From: Paucibacter sp. B2R-40
GTDB lineage: Bacteria; Pseudomonadota; Gammaproteobacteria; Burkholderiales; Burkholderiaceae_C
Assembly (NCBI RefSeq): GCF_025717555.1
Contig: NZ_JAJIRP010000014.1
Location: 58,783-122,782 of the forward strand
DNA length: 64,000 nt
Direction of reading: 5' to 3'
Part shown: piece by piece, positions 39,341-51,366 of the stretch
How positions within the stretch are numbered: the first letter of the stretch is position 1
How the letters are laid out: every line of letters starts with the position of its first letter
The notes under the pieces: model-generated
The model's database searches: none
Told to the model about the DNA's origin: nothing
Seen by the model: only the letters and a program-made list of their open reading frames with translations
Made by a program: the position numbers and the translations under genes

Positions 39341-39363
39341 TCGCTCCACCGTTTCTGTTCAGT

Positions 39364-40002
39364 TCATGCCGGCAATGCCGTGCCGACCGCCTCAGTGATT
39401 TGCTGGCGCGCTGCTGCCAGACCTTGGGCGGCCGCTTCCGGCCCCATGGCCAGTCCTTCAGCATAAACAAAGCTGATGTCGCTCAAGCCCAGAAAGCCCA
39501 GCACCGTGCGCAGATACGGCACCATGGTATCTGCAGCCTGATCGCGGTAGATGCCGCCACGGGTCAGCACGACATAGACCTTCTTGCCGCTCAGCAAGCC
39601 TTCGGGTCCATTGGCCGTATAGCGAAAGGTCACGCCGGCCTTGGCCACCGCGTCGATCCAGTTTTTCAACTGCGTGGGCACACCGAAGTTGATCATGGGA
39701 ACGGCCAAGACCAAGACATCGGCCCGGCTCAACTGCTCAATCAAGGCGGTGTCCAAGGCGACCCTGGCGTTTTGCTCCTCGCTGCGCTGCCCGGCCGGCG
39801 TGAACAAGGCCTGCAGCGCTGCTTCATCCATCGCTGGGTGTGGCGCCAGCGCCAGATCCAGCAGTTCGAGCGTAGATGCCGCAGCTGCGCCCTGCTGCAG
39901 GCGCAAGCTCGCGACCAGCTCATTGGCCAAACGGGCCGAGTCCGAGCCTTCTCCGCTGCTTTGCAAACGGCGGGCACTGGAGTTGATTTGCAGAATCTTC
40001 AT
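39364..40002 (-). CDS. azoR: FMN-dependent NADH-azoreductase
   Basis: A 212-residue flavodoxin-fold quinone/azo reductase. Visible are the N-terminal [10 protein letters not shown] phosphate-binding loop, [20 protein letters not shown] and a VVLTRGGIY segment. It reduces quinones or azo compounds with NADH in the cytosol. The ATG at 40002 starts the homology; an ATG at 40020 is further upstream. It is divergent from the LysR gene at 40122 and co-directional with pirin. Confidence 0.9.
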   Translation of the reverse strand: MKILQINSSARRLQSSGEGSDSARLANELVASLRLQQGAAAASTLELLDLALAPHPAMDEAALQALFTPAGQRSEEQNARVALDTALIEQLSRADVLVLAVPMINFGVPTQLKNWIDAVAKAGVTFRYTANGPEGLLSGKKVYVVLTRGGIYRDQAADTMVPYLRTVLGFLGLSDISFVYAEGLAMGPEAAAQGLAAARQQITEAVGTALPA

Positions 40003-40121
40003 GGTCTTGGCCTTCTTCAAAGTGGTTTGATTGACGATGGCCTCACTTTATTGAATCCACCAAAGCAACGGAAGCCAATAGAATAGATAACACTGTTCCA
40101 CCAATGCACCAATGAACGCCT
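40003..40121. promoter_or_regulatory. azoR/LysR divergent control region
   Basis: The 119-bp gap contains TCCACCAA twice in the same orientation about 40 bp apart, in AT-richer sequence. LysR regulators typically bind such a shared region and activate the divergent operon. The exact site is not resolved. Confidence 0.35.
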
Positions 40122-41081
40122 ATGAGCCTGGACGCCGACGATCTTCTGTTATTCGCTCGCGTGGTCGAAGCCGGGTCCTTCAGCCGCGCCGCCGAACGCG
40201 TCCATCTACCTAAATCGACCGTCTCGAGGCGCATTGCCGCCTTGGAACAAAGGCTGGGTGAAAAGCTCTTGCAGCGCAGCACACGCAGCCTGACGCTGAC
40301 CGAATTCGGCGCCGGCGTGCTGGAGCATGCCCGCGCCCTAGCGGCCGAGGTAGACGGCGCCTTGGCCTTGGCGCTGCATCGACAGCAACGCCCGAGTGGA
40401 CGCCTGCGTGTCTCCATGCCCGGCGATCTGGCCAATCTGGCCCTGCCCGCCATGCTCAGCCAGTTTGTGCTTGATCATCCTGCCGTCACGCTGGAGCTGG
40501 ATTTGTCGCCACGGCGGGTGGATTTGATCGCCGAGGGTTTCGATCTGGCCGTGCGCATGGGCTCACTGGCGCAGGACAGCCAGTTGGGCGCGCGCCGCCT
40601 GGCCTTGCTCAGTAACGGGCTCTATGCCTCACCCGCCTATGTGCGAAGCCATGGTGAGCCGCTGTTGCCCGAAGCCTTGGAGCACTTGCATGGGCTGATG
40701 ATACTCAGCCGCTCGGGCGACGCCATGCCTTGGCACCTGAGCAAGAACACGCTCGGCAGCGCGGGCGCGCAAGGAGAACTCAGTGCCCAGGTCTGGCAAG
40801 GTGTGCCGAGCAGCCGCAGCTTGGTCAACGCGCCCGACCTATTGCTGAAAATGGCTTTTGCCGGCGTGGGCGTCGCTGCAGTCGGTGAGCATTTCGCGCA
40901 AGACTATGTGGCGCGAGGTGAATTGCTGCGCATCTTGCCCGATTGGTGCTTGCCTGCCGCCGAATGCTGGGCGGTATTCCCGGAGCGCCGCTTGATGCCT
41001 CTGCGCACCAGGGTGTTTCTGGAGGCCTTGGCAACCGCCTTGTCTGGCTGCTCTGGGCTTGAGCGGGAGAGCTTTCGCTAG
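40122..41081 (+). CDS. LysR family transcriptional regulator
   Basis: A 319-residue LysR protein: N-terminal helix-turn-helix FSRAAERVHLPKSTVSRRIAALE, then the periplasmic-binding-like effector domain. It is divergent from azoR-pirin and is probably their regulator, a common arrangement for quinone- or azo-responsive LysR proteins. The effector is unknown. Confidence 0.92.
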   Translation: MSLDADDLLLFARVVEAGSFSRAAERVHLPKSTVSRRIAALEQRLGEKLLQRSTRSLTLTEFGAGVLEHARALAAEVDGALALALHRQQRPSGRLRVSMPGDLANLALPAMLSQFVLDHPAVTLELDLSPRRVDLIAEGFDLAVRMGSLAQDSQLGARRLALLSNGLYASPAYVRSHGEPLLPEALEHLHGLMILSRSGDAMPWHLSKNTLGSAGAQGELSAQVWQGVPSSRSLVNAPDLLLKMAFAGVGVAAVGEHFAQDYVARGELLRILPDWCLPAAECWAVFPERRLMPLRTRVFLEALATALSGCSGLERESFR

Positions 41082-41154
41082 ATTCGACGGCGACACGCAA
41101 GTGTCAAACCTGCTCTGCGTCACACGCTCAACAAGGCGCTCAAAAAAGCTCTCC

Positions 41155-42180
41155 TTAGGCGCGTCGCCGAACAGCCGCCGCCAACAGCAGCGCGCCCAAT
41201 GACAGCAATACACCCGTGCCGGGTTCCGGCACGGGTATCAAGACAGGATTGTTCGATTGAATCTGAGTAAATATCGGCGGCTCGCCAGGATTGGCTGCGG
41301 CGTACCCAGTTTCCAGAGTGGTACCGACCAGCATTTCCACCGCCGTGATCTTGCCGGTGTGACCGAAATCAAGTGTGCTATTGCCATACCCAAGCAAGTT
41401 AAGCTGAAGCTCAACACCAAAGCTTTGCCCATAGAGAAACGGCATCAAGACTTCCGCTTCAACCGAACCTAGACCGGAAAACGCTCCCACGGGGCTCGCC
41501 GTGATGGGCCAAGTATTCCAGTCGCTGCCGCCGGGGCTCGTGAACTTCATTGCATTTTGGCCGTTCAAATAGACGCCGCCGATGCTGTCACGCACACCGC
41601 CACCACCGGACGCAGCAAAGCGCGACATCATCAAGCTCACATAATTATTGAAGGGCCTGGCGGACACACTCGTCCCATCGCCAAGAATATTGCCGTCCAG
41701 GCTGAGATGGATATTCAGCAGCCCCAAGGAGCCAGCTGCATGATCGGCGGTCGCCGCGACATACCAACTGTCACCCCACAAGGCCGAGGCATTCCCGAAC
41801 AAATTCGTTGGGCTGCTGTGAGACAGATCATTGCTGTGCGTTTCTATCTTTGCATGCAAGCGCGAATTCGCATCGACCTGGGCATTGCCGCTGTAACTGT
41901 ATTGATAACGGCCATCCTGGGTGAGTAGCCGCGCCGTCGAATCAACAACGCCTGTCGAGTCCCATGATTGCGCGCTCGATCGTTCATCCCAAACGGTTGG
42001 CAAGGCATAAGTGTTCCCCGGCAAGCCCAAACCCGCTTGGTCAGCGGTCAAGTCGGTCAGCGTGCCATGAACATAGGTATAACTGTAATAACTTCCCACC
42101 GCCACGGCATGGGCCGGCTGAGCCAACAACGCCAGGACACCAAGCAAGCTCGCGCAAGTGCGCCGAATCATTTTTGTCAT
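41155..42180 (-). CDS. PEP-CTERM sorted exported protein
   Basis: A 341-residue protein with a signal peptide (LLGVLALLAQPAHA) and a C-terminal PEP-CTERM tripartite tail: VPEPGTG, a hydrophobic segment and RRRA. This tail is recognised by exosortase (EpsH/XrtA), so the protein is sorted to the envelope or extracellular matrix. The Ser/Asn/Gly-rich body is not assignable to a family. No exosortase is encoded in the window. Confidence 0.87.
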   Translation of the reverse strand: MTKMIRRTCASLLGVLALLAQPAHAVAVGSYYSYTYVHGTLTDLTADQAGLGLPGNTYALPTVWDERSSAQSWDSTGVVDSTARLLTQDGRYQYSYSGNAQVDANSRLHAKIETHSNDLSHSSPTNLFGNASALWGDSWYVAATADHAAGSLGLLNIHLSLDGNILGDGTSVSARPFNNYVSLMMSRFAASGGGGVRDSIGGVYLNGQNAMKFTSPGGSDWNTWPITASPVGAFSGLGSVEAEVLMPFLYGQSFGVELQLNLLGYGNSTLDFGHTGKITAVEMLVGTTLETGYAAANPGEPPIFTQIQSNNPVLIPVPEPGTGVLLSLGALLLAAAVRRRA

Positions 42181-42707
42181 TGAAGACTCCGAAATTCAAG
42201 GGATGGAAAAGCAGGGCGCCAACCGCAAGCCTCTACTCAAGCTCAATACCGTTGAGCTTTGCTCACAAGTTCGCAGGCTCGCAGCACAAAGACTGACACG
42301 CCCCGGTAACGGCGAAATGACGTCGCTCTGTGCATGTCTTATTGCGACATAACTTGCAAATTACAGCGCTTGATTGTCAAAGCGTATCGAGCGCCACGCC
42401 CCCCTAAGCCTAGGGACATCGAAGAGGTAAAAATTACCCCGTGCAAGCCTCGCTCAAGGTTCTTGTGCGCAGATAGATTGTTTGGACCAACTTTGTGGGC
42501 ACCGCGCAAGGCCGATGCTGCCTCACCACTTTTCGCCAAACCAGGTCGCCAAGGGCCTGTGGGCACGACCGAGTCCGCCCCGGGGCCGCCGCTAGATGCC
42601 CGGCGCGTGGGTGTGCGGGTGTGCGGGTGTGCGGGGAAATACTGACCTATGCTTCGTCAGCTTGACCGATTCGGATTTGGCTGTCGGCAATCAAGCCAAG
42701 CCTGCCC
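42181..42707. other. intergenic region, no gene seen
   Basis: About 530 bp between the PEP-CTERM gene and the TonB-like gene. It holds the PEP-CTERM promoter and a GTGTGCGGG-type short repeat near 42607-42636. No credible ORF, RNA or site was recognised. Confidence 0.6.
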
Positions 42708-43475
42708 CTACTCCAGCGCAAACGCGATATCCACCGTGGCCTCGCGGGGTGATGGCAGCGGTGCAAAACGCCACTGATTGACGGCAGCGACGGCGGCAAG
42801 CGCCAGCCGCTTGTGGGACGACTGCATGGCCTGCGCTTGCACGACCGAGCCGTCGGTTTGCACCGTGAAGCGCACCGTCACCGCGCCGCCCTTGAAGTCG
42901 TTGTGCAACTGGCGCGGGATCTCGGGCTCGACCTTGCTCAACAACTGCAGGGCGGGGGGTTCAGGTTCGGCCTGAGCCACTGGCGGCTGGGGCAGCAGCT
43001 CGGGTTGCACGGCTGCAGCACTCAAGCTGGCCGCCGCCAAGAGCGCTGCCGGAGAGTCCGCGTCTGGCAAAGGCCGCGAATCTGGGGCAACAGTTGTCGA
43101 GGGGCGCGATTCGACGCTGCCGGCACCAGAACCAGCACCAGCACCGGCGCCAGCGCCAGCACCAGCACCAGCGGCAACTGCAGCGGTCTGCTTGGTCTGG
43201 GGTTTAGGTGTCGGCTTGGCTGGAGCCATATTGGCGACCTGAGTCGATGGACTGGCCACCTGCGCATCGGCTGCCGCACGTTTGGCCGCAGGTTTCACCG
43301 ATTGCAGCTTGATAAAGGTGAACACCTTATCGGCCTGCTTTTGCGCCCGCTCCTCGGCGCTGAGTTCGGGCTTGGCCGGCGTGTCGACTTGAGCGTGAGC
43401 CACGCCAGCCGCAACAAGCAAACCAACCCACAGATACGGCAAGCCCGACCGCACACAGCGCAAGCGTCGACTCAT
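42708..43475 (-). CDS. TonB C-terminal domain protein with signal peptide
   Basis: About 255 residues. An N-terminal hydrophobic segment ends in VAHAQ, which reads as a cleavable signal peptide rather than a TonB membrane anchor. A Pro/Ala-rich middle contains a Gly-Ala repeat (43125-43175 region), and the C-terminal ~85 residues form a TonB domain (VEPEIPRQLHNDFKGGAVTV, VNQWRFAP). It could be periplasmic or anchored if the signal is uncleaved. The ATG at 43475 has GGAG upstream. Confidence 0.75.
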   Translation of the reverse strand: MSRRLRCVRSGLPYLWVGLLVAAGVAHAQVDTPAKPELSAEERAQKQADKVFTFIKLQSVKPAAKRAAADAQVASPSTQVANMAPAKPTPKPQTKQTAAVAAGAGAGAGAGAGAGSGAGSVESRPSTTVAPDSRPLPDADSPAALLAAASLSAAAVQPELLPQPPVAQAEPEPPALQLLSKVEPEIPRQLHNDFKGGAVTVRFTVQTDGSVVQAQAMQSSHKRLALAAVAAVNQWRFAPLPSPREATVDIAFALE

Positions 43476-43614
43476 GAAGAACACTCCAACACAGTGGGCG
43501 CGACACGACTACGCCAAGGCTGGCAGTGTAGCCAGCCCCCCCCCGCGAATGGGGTGTGGGTTTACCCGCAAACGAAGCCACAAGCTGCGCAATAAATCAC
43601 ATCTATACTTCGCC

Positions 43615-46763
<3,149 letters not shown>

Positions 46764-46767
<4 letters not shown>

Positions 46768-46979
46768 ACGCAGAAGAAATCAATGTCTCGCTGGACGGTC
46801 AGCTCCAACGAATTCCCGCCGCAACGCCCTTGGAACATCTGCTGACCCAGCTGAGCCTGGCGCCCGAGAGCGTGGCCACCGCGCTGAATGGCGAGTTCGT
46901 CGCCCGTTCGGCGCGCGCCGCTGCCTTGCTCAAGGACGGCGACCAAGTGCTGCTGTTCAAACCCATCGTCGGAGGCTGA
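46764..46979 (+). CDS. thiS: sulfur carrier protein ThiS
   Basis: A 71-residue ubiquitin-like carrier ending in the Gly-Gly tail required for adenylation and thiocarboxylation (LFKPIVGG). It donates sulfur to ThiG. It overlaps thiO by 4 bp and precedes thiG by 5 bp. The matching adenylyltransferase (ThiF/MoeB) is not in the window. Confidence 0.95.
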
Positions 46980-46984
46980 TTCAA

Positions 46985-47812
46985 ATGCTGCAAGAGGCAA
47001 AACCTGACCCTTGGAAGATTGACGACGTCTCTCTGACCAGCCGCCTGCTGCTGGGCAGCGCCGGCTACCCGAATCCGCAAACCTTGAGCGAGGCGATCCG
47101 GGCCTCGCAAACCGAGGTCTTGACGGTCGGCCTCAAGCGCAGCTTGCTGAGTGGAAGCCAGACCGGCGACAACGGCTTCGTCGCCATGGCCATGCGAACT
47201 GCCAAGGCGCAAGGCGCACGGCTGCTGCCCAATACCGCCGGTTGCCGTACCGCCCGCGAGGCGGTGCAATTGGCCTGCATGGCGCGCGAACTCTATGACA
47301 CCACCTGGATCAAGCTAGAGGTGATTGGCGATGAGCACACGCTGCAGCCCGACCCTTTCGAGCTGCTGGCCGGCGCCGCTGAATTGGTCAAAAAAGGCTT
47401 TGCCGTCTTGCCTTATTGCACCGACGACCTGGTCTTGTGCCGACGCCTGCTGGACGCCGGCTGCGCAGTCTTGATGCCCTGGGGCGCGCCGATCGGCTCG
47501 GGCCAGGGCCTGCTCAATCCCTTTGCCTTGCGCAGCCTGCGCGAGCGCCTGCCGGACGCGACGCTGATCATTGACGCCGGCCTGGGCGCACCCTCGCATG
47601 CGGCGCGGGCGCTGGAGCTGGGCTTCGACGCGGTGCTGCTGAACTCGGCGGTGGCGCAGGCGCGCGAGCCGGTGCTGATGGCGGCCGCCTTTCGAGATGC
47701 CGTGCGAGCCGGCCGTCAGGGCTACCAAGCCGGTTTGATGAGCAGCCAGGACTTTGCCGTGCCGTCAACGCCGGTCAGCGGCCACGCTTTCCTGCTGGGA
47801 GACCCGCCATGA
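46985..47812 (+). CDS. thiG: thiazole synthase
   Basis: A 275-residue (beta/alpha)8 enzyme that forms the thiazole phosphate. The Schiff-base Lys region WIKLEVIGDE, plus NTAGCRTAREAVQ, GAPIGSGQGLLNP and the C-terminal GLGAPSHAARALELG match the family. It overlaps thiDE by 4 bp. Confidence 0.96.
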   Translation: MLQEAKPDPWKIDDVSLTSRLLLGSAGYPNPQTLSEAIRASQTEVLTVGLKRSLLSGSQTGDNGFVAMAMRTAKAQGARLLPNTAGCRTAREAVQLACMARELYDTTWIKLEVIGDEHTLQPDPFELLAGAAELVKKGFAVLPYCTDDLVLCRRLLDAGCAVLMPWGAPIGSGQGLLNPFALRSLRERLPDATLIIDAGLGAPSHAARALELGFDAVLLNSAVAQAREPVLMAAAFRDAVRAGRQGYQAGLMSSQDFAVPSTPVSGHAFLLGDPP

Positions 47813-49425
47813 ACTGGCTGAACGATCCACGGCCGCCCATCATCTGGAGCGTCGCCGGCACCGACAGCGGCGGCGGCGCCGGCCTGTCGGCCGACACCCG
47901 TGCGGCGGCCGCTTTCGGCCTGCATCTTTGCCCGGTGGTGGCGGCGGTAACGGCGCAAAACTCCTGCGGCGTGGAGCATGTCTTCGCCTTGCCGCGTGAG
48001 CAAGTGCTGGCGCAACTGCGCGCCTTGGCGGTGGACCAGCGGCCCAGCGTGATCAAGACCGGCCTCTTGGGTTCGGTCGACGCCGTGCATGCACTCTGCG
48101 AAGTCTTGGACGACTTGCGTCGCGACTGGCCCGTGAGCCTGGTGGTGGACCCGGTCTTGGGCGCCAGCGCCGGTGGGTCGGCCTCGGTCTTTGCTAACGC
48201 CTCATTGCTGCGGGCCTACCGCGAGCAACTGCTGCCGCGCGCCCAGCTGATCACGCCGAATCGGCGCGAGGCGGAACTGTTCTTGGGCCTGGCCCCGCGG
48301 TCGCAAAGCCGGCCGTGGATGGCCAAACAGTTGTTCGCGCTGGGCGCCCAGGCCGTGTGCATCACCGGCGGCGACGATGAGCATGATCTGGCCTTGGACT
48401 GGCTGGACTGCCCTCAAGCCAGCGGCTATATGGCCCTGCCCCGCCTGGCCCAGCGCCATCATCACGGCAGCGGCTGCACATTTGCCAGCGCAGCCGCCGC
48501 TGCCCTGGCCCGAGGCTTCGTCTGCGCCGACGCGCTCATCTTGGCCAAAATGGCCACTTGGGTGGCGGTGCGTGAGGGCCATGCAGCCGGCGCAGGCGCG
48601 GGGCCGGTGCGCGCCTCGGCCGGCTTTGTGTTTGAGCCCGCCGCGATGCCGGTGATGAGCTTTGGTGACGAGCCGATTGCCGCCGACACGCTCAGACGCT
48701 GGGCGCTGCTCTTACAGGCACAGGCTCCGGCCAAGCAATGCGCAGATTTGGGCCTTTATGCCATCACCGAGCGGCCGCACAGAGTGGCCGAGCTGGCGGC
48801 CGACGGCATCAAGCAAATCCAACTGCGCATCAAGCTGGCGCCGACAGCGAATGCAGCCGCCGAACTGCGCGCCGCGATAGCCGAGGCGCAAACAGCCGTC
48901 GCCGGCCCGCTCGGCTGCCAACTCTGGATCAATGATCATTGGCGGCTTGCCCTTGAGGAGCCGGGCGTCGGCTTGCATCTGGGCCAGGAAGACTGGGCGT
49001 CATTGAGCGCTGACGAGAGGACCCTGCTTCTGAACGTCGGCATCAAACTCGGTATTTCCAGCCACAGCTTGTGGGAGTTGGCGCGCGCGCGTGGCCTGAG
49101 CCCGAGCTATATCGCCTGCGGCCCGGTCTGGCCCACCAGCACCAAGCAGATGCCCTGGCGCCCCCAGGGCCTGGGCAATCTGGCCTGGTGGGTGCGCATG
49201 GCCGGCAGACCGGTGGTGGCGATTGGTGGCTTGCTCGAGGCCACACAGGTCCAGGCCTGCGCAGCCACCGGCGCAGCGGCGGCCTGCCTGGTGCGCGCGC
49301 TGGACACCCCAGGCGCTGACCTGGCGCAATTCAGGGCGGCCTGGAAACTGGGCCGCGAGCAGGCAGCGCCGGCGCTGCTGCCGCCTCAGCCCAGCCTCAG
49401 CGCCGGCCCTTTCGAAGCAGCGTGA
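47809..49425 (+). CDS. thiDE: ThiD-ThiE fusion (HMP-P kinase / thiamin-phosphate synthase)
   Basis: A 538-residue bifunctional protein. Residues about 10-270 are an HMP(-P) kinase (VAGTDSGGGAGLSAD, DPVLGASAGG, HHHGSGCTFASAAAA with the catalytic GSGCT). Residues about 310-520 are a thiamin-phosphate synthase (IKQIQLRIK, LHLGQEDW, GPVWPTSTKQM, VVAIGGL). Together they convert HMP-P and thiazole-P to thiamin-P. It ends the operon. Confidence 0.95.
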   Translation: MNWLNDPRPPIIWSVAGTDSGGGAGLSADTRAAAAFGLHLCPVVAAVTAQNSCGVEHVFALPREQVLAQLRALAVDQRPSVIKTGLLGSVDAVHALCEVLDDLRRDWPVSLVVDPVLGASAGGSASVFANASLLRAYREQLLPRAQLITPNRREAELFLGLAPRSQSRPWMAKQLFALGAQAVCITGGDDEHDLALDWLDCPQASGYMALPRLAQRHHHGSGCTFASAAAAALARGFVCADALILAKMATWVAVREGHAAGAGAGPVRASAGFVFEPAAMPVMSFGDEPIAADTLRRWALLLQAQAPAKQCADLGLYAITERPHRVAELAADGIKQIQLRIKLAPTANAAAELRAAIAEAQTAVAGPLGCQLWINDHWRLALEEPGVGLHLGQEDWASLSADERTLLLNVGIKLGISSHSLWELARARGLSPSYIACGPVWPTSTKQMPWRPQGLGNLAWWVRMAGRPVVAIGGLLEATQVQACAATGAAAACLVRALDTPGADLAQFRAAWKLGREQAAPALLPPQPSLSAGPFEAA

Positions 49426-49429
49426 AATC

Positions 49430-49996
49430 TCAGGGCTTGGCGGAATTGAAGAAGTAGGCTGCCTTGTAGGCGACACGCACGCTCTTGCCGGCCTGCGCCG
49501 CATTGCAGCCGTCCGCCGGTGCCTTGCCGCCGCTGGTGCTGACGCGCTGGATGCTCTGCACCGCGGCCAGCACACCGGCGCCGCTGTTCGCCTTGGCGCT
49601 CAGCAGCAACCAAGGAATGGCATTGGCATCGGGGCCGTTGTCGCGGGCTTTGACCTCGCCGACAACCTTGCTGCCGTCCGCAGACTCCCAGGTCGGGCCG
49701 CCATAATGCTTGCCGACGCTGAGGCCAGCGCTGTCGAACAACTCGGCCTCGGGCCCCTTGAAGGCCCACTCGAACTTCGTCGCGTCATCCTTGCTGACCT
49801 TGCATTCATAGATTTGCACGCCGGTGGCCTGCACTTCAAGGCTGAGGGTTTGGCCGGCCGGGGCTTTGATGGCCTCAGGGATCGCGAGCGTTGTTGGTGC
49901 CGCAGGAGCCGCCTGAGCCGCAGCACTTGCCAGCAAGGCGGTGCACAAGCAGGCGCGCTTGATGAGGGATGGGGCGAGTGCAAAAGAGTTGTTCAT
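49430..49996 (-). CDS. exported DUF3455 protein
   Basis: A 188-residue protein with a signal peptide (residues about 1-29, AQAAP) and a domain like DUF3455: GVQIYECKV, FKGPEAELFD, KHYGGPTWESADGS and the C-terminal RVAYKAAYFF. Function is unknown. It is convergent with thiDE; the stops are 4 bp apart. Confidence 0.85.
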   Translation of the reverse strand: MNNSFALAPSLIKRACLCTALLASAAAQAAPAAPTTLAIPEAIKAPAGQTLSLEVQATGVQIYECKVSKDDATKFEWAFKGPEAELFDSAGLSVGKHYGGPTWESADGSKVVGEVKARDNGPDANAIPWLLLSAKANSGAGVLAAVQSIQRVSTSGGKAPADGCNAAQAGKSVRVAYKAAYFFNSAKP

Positions 49997-50316
49997 GCCT
50001 TGGCTCGAAAAAAAGTTTGAATGATCAGCCTGGACTCTTCCTACGGCTTAGGCTCGACATATTGCCTCGAACGATCAGCAAAATCGGAAGTCACGGCGGT
50101 GACAACAAAAAGCAGCTGCGAGCGCCACCCTTCCCAAACTACCCAGGCCGCCCAAACCACCCAACCCACCCAACCCACCTAAAAATCACGCCAACTTATC
50201 CCTCGCCACTGTGGATAAGTCTGGGGACGCCCACTTGAGCGATGCGCAGAACTCTGCATTCATCGAGCAAAAGCAAGTTTGCTGCTTTTTGCAGCAGAAA
50301 AGACAAAGCCGCGCAC
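49997..50316. other. intergenic region with ACCC-rich repeat tract
   Basis: About 320 bp between two minus-strand genes, including the DUF3455 promoter. Near 50139-50180 there are repeats of CACCCAACC type. No gene or RNA was recognised. Confidence 0.55.
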
Positions 50317-51366
50317 TCAATGCTTGGACAAGTGCGCATCGAAGAAGGCCCGGACGCTGGCATTCATCTCGCGATGAAAGGCCTGGCGGTCAAAGGGCGG
50401 CAGATCTTGGCACAGCTGCGGCGGCGCCAGCAAACCGGCAAGCCCGCCGCAGGGAACCAGAAATGAATAATGCACTGCGCCGGCCACCGCATGAAACTCA
50501 AGCTTGTCGCCCAGCGCATCGATCAGTACTTTGCCGTTCGATGCCAAGGGCACAAGCTGATCCTTCTCCCCGCTCCAAAGCTGCAGCGGCAACTGCAGCT
50601 GCGCGAGGCTGGCCGGCGTGAACGCGAAACCCAGGCCCGGCGCCGCCAGCGCTGCGGCCTTGATGCGCGGGTCGGCAAGGAATGACTCGCCCATGGCCGG
50701 CGTATCGGCCTTCAGCAAGGCCGACTGGCTCTGCGCCAACAACTGGCATGCAAACTCACCAGGCGTCTGCGCGCAATGCTTGGCGATCAGGCGCAAATCG
50801 GGCTGCGCGCCGAGCACGCTCAGCACCGTGAAGCCACCGGCCGAAAAGCCATAAGCGCCAATTCGAGCGGCATCAATCTGCGCATGGGCTGGCCAAGCCT
50901 TGAGCATATGGTCGAGCGTGCTGCGCAGCTCTTGCCCGCGCCCACTCAGCCAGCCGGGCTTGCCAACGGCGCTTTGGTCGGCGAAGTTGTCGCCGCTGTG
51001 CATCGGTGCCGCGACGATATAGCCGGCGCTGGCCAAAGCCATGGCGAGGTCCGCATGGGCCGCCATGCCGGCGCCATTGCCATGCGAGATCAAGATCAGC
51101 GGCAGGCCCTGGCCGGCCACCGGCGCACCCGCCGCAACATTCATCAGTACCAGCCCGGCCGGGGTCAGCGGCCGTGGCCGCGCGTCGGTCGGGTACCAAA
51201 TGCCGATCGGCATCGCCAAGCCATTCGCCCCCTTGGTTTTGCTGAGCGAAAAGCCCACCGGATGTTCGCTGTCGATCGCATTACGCATTGCATAAGCCAG
51301 CAGCGCAGCGCCGACAAGCAACAGTGCCAGCAAGGCCAGCGCGAGCCATTTCAAAATCTTCTTCAC
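50317..51366 (-). CDS. membrane-anchored alpha/beta hydrolase
   Basis: A 349-residue protein with one N-terminal membrane segment (LALALLALLLVGAALLAYAM) and an alpha/beta hydrolase domain: LILISHGNGAGMA (oxyanion loop) and IGAYGFSAGGFTVL (nucleophile Ser). VHYSFLVPCG likely carries the His. It starts with GTG overlapping the stop of the histidine kinase (GTGA), making it the third gene of an RR-HK-hydrolase operon. Confidence 0.82.
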   Translation of the reverse strand: MKKILKWLALALLALLLVGAALLAYAMRNAIDSEHPVGFSLSKTKGANGLAMPIGIWYPTDARPRPLTPAGLVLMNVAAGAPVAGQGLPLILISHGNGAGMAAHADLAMALASAGYIVAAPMHSGDNFADQSAVGKPGWLSGRGQELRSTLDHMLKAWPAHAQIDAARIGAYGFSAGGFTVLSVLGAQPDLRLIAKHCAQTPGEFACQLLAQSQSALLKADTPAMGESFLADPRIKAAALAAPGLGFAFTPASLAQLQLPLQLWSGEKDQLVPLASNGKVLIDALGDKLEFHAVAGAVHYSFLVPCGGLAGLLAPPQLCQDLPPFDRQAFHREMNASVRAFFDAHLSKH

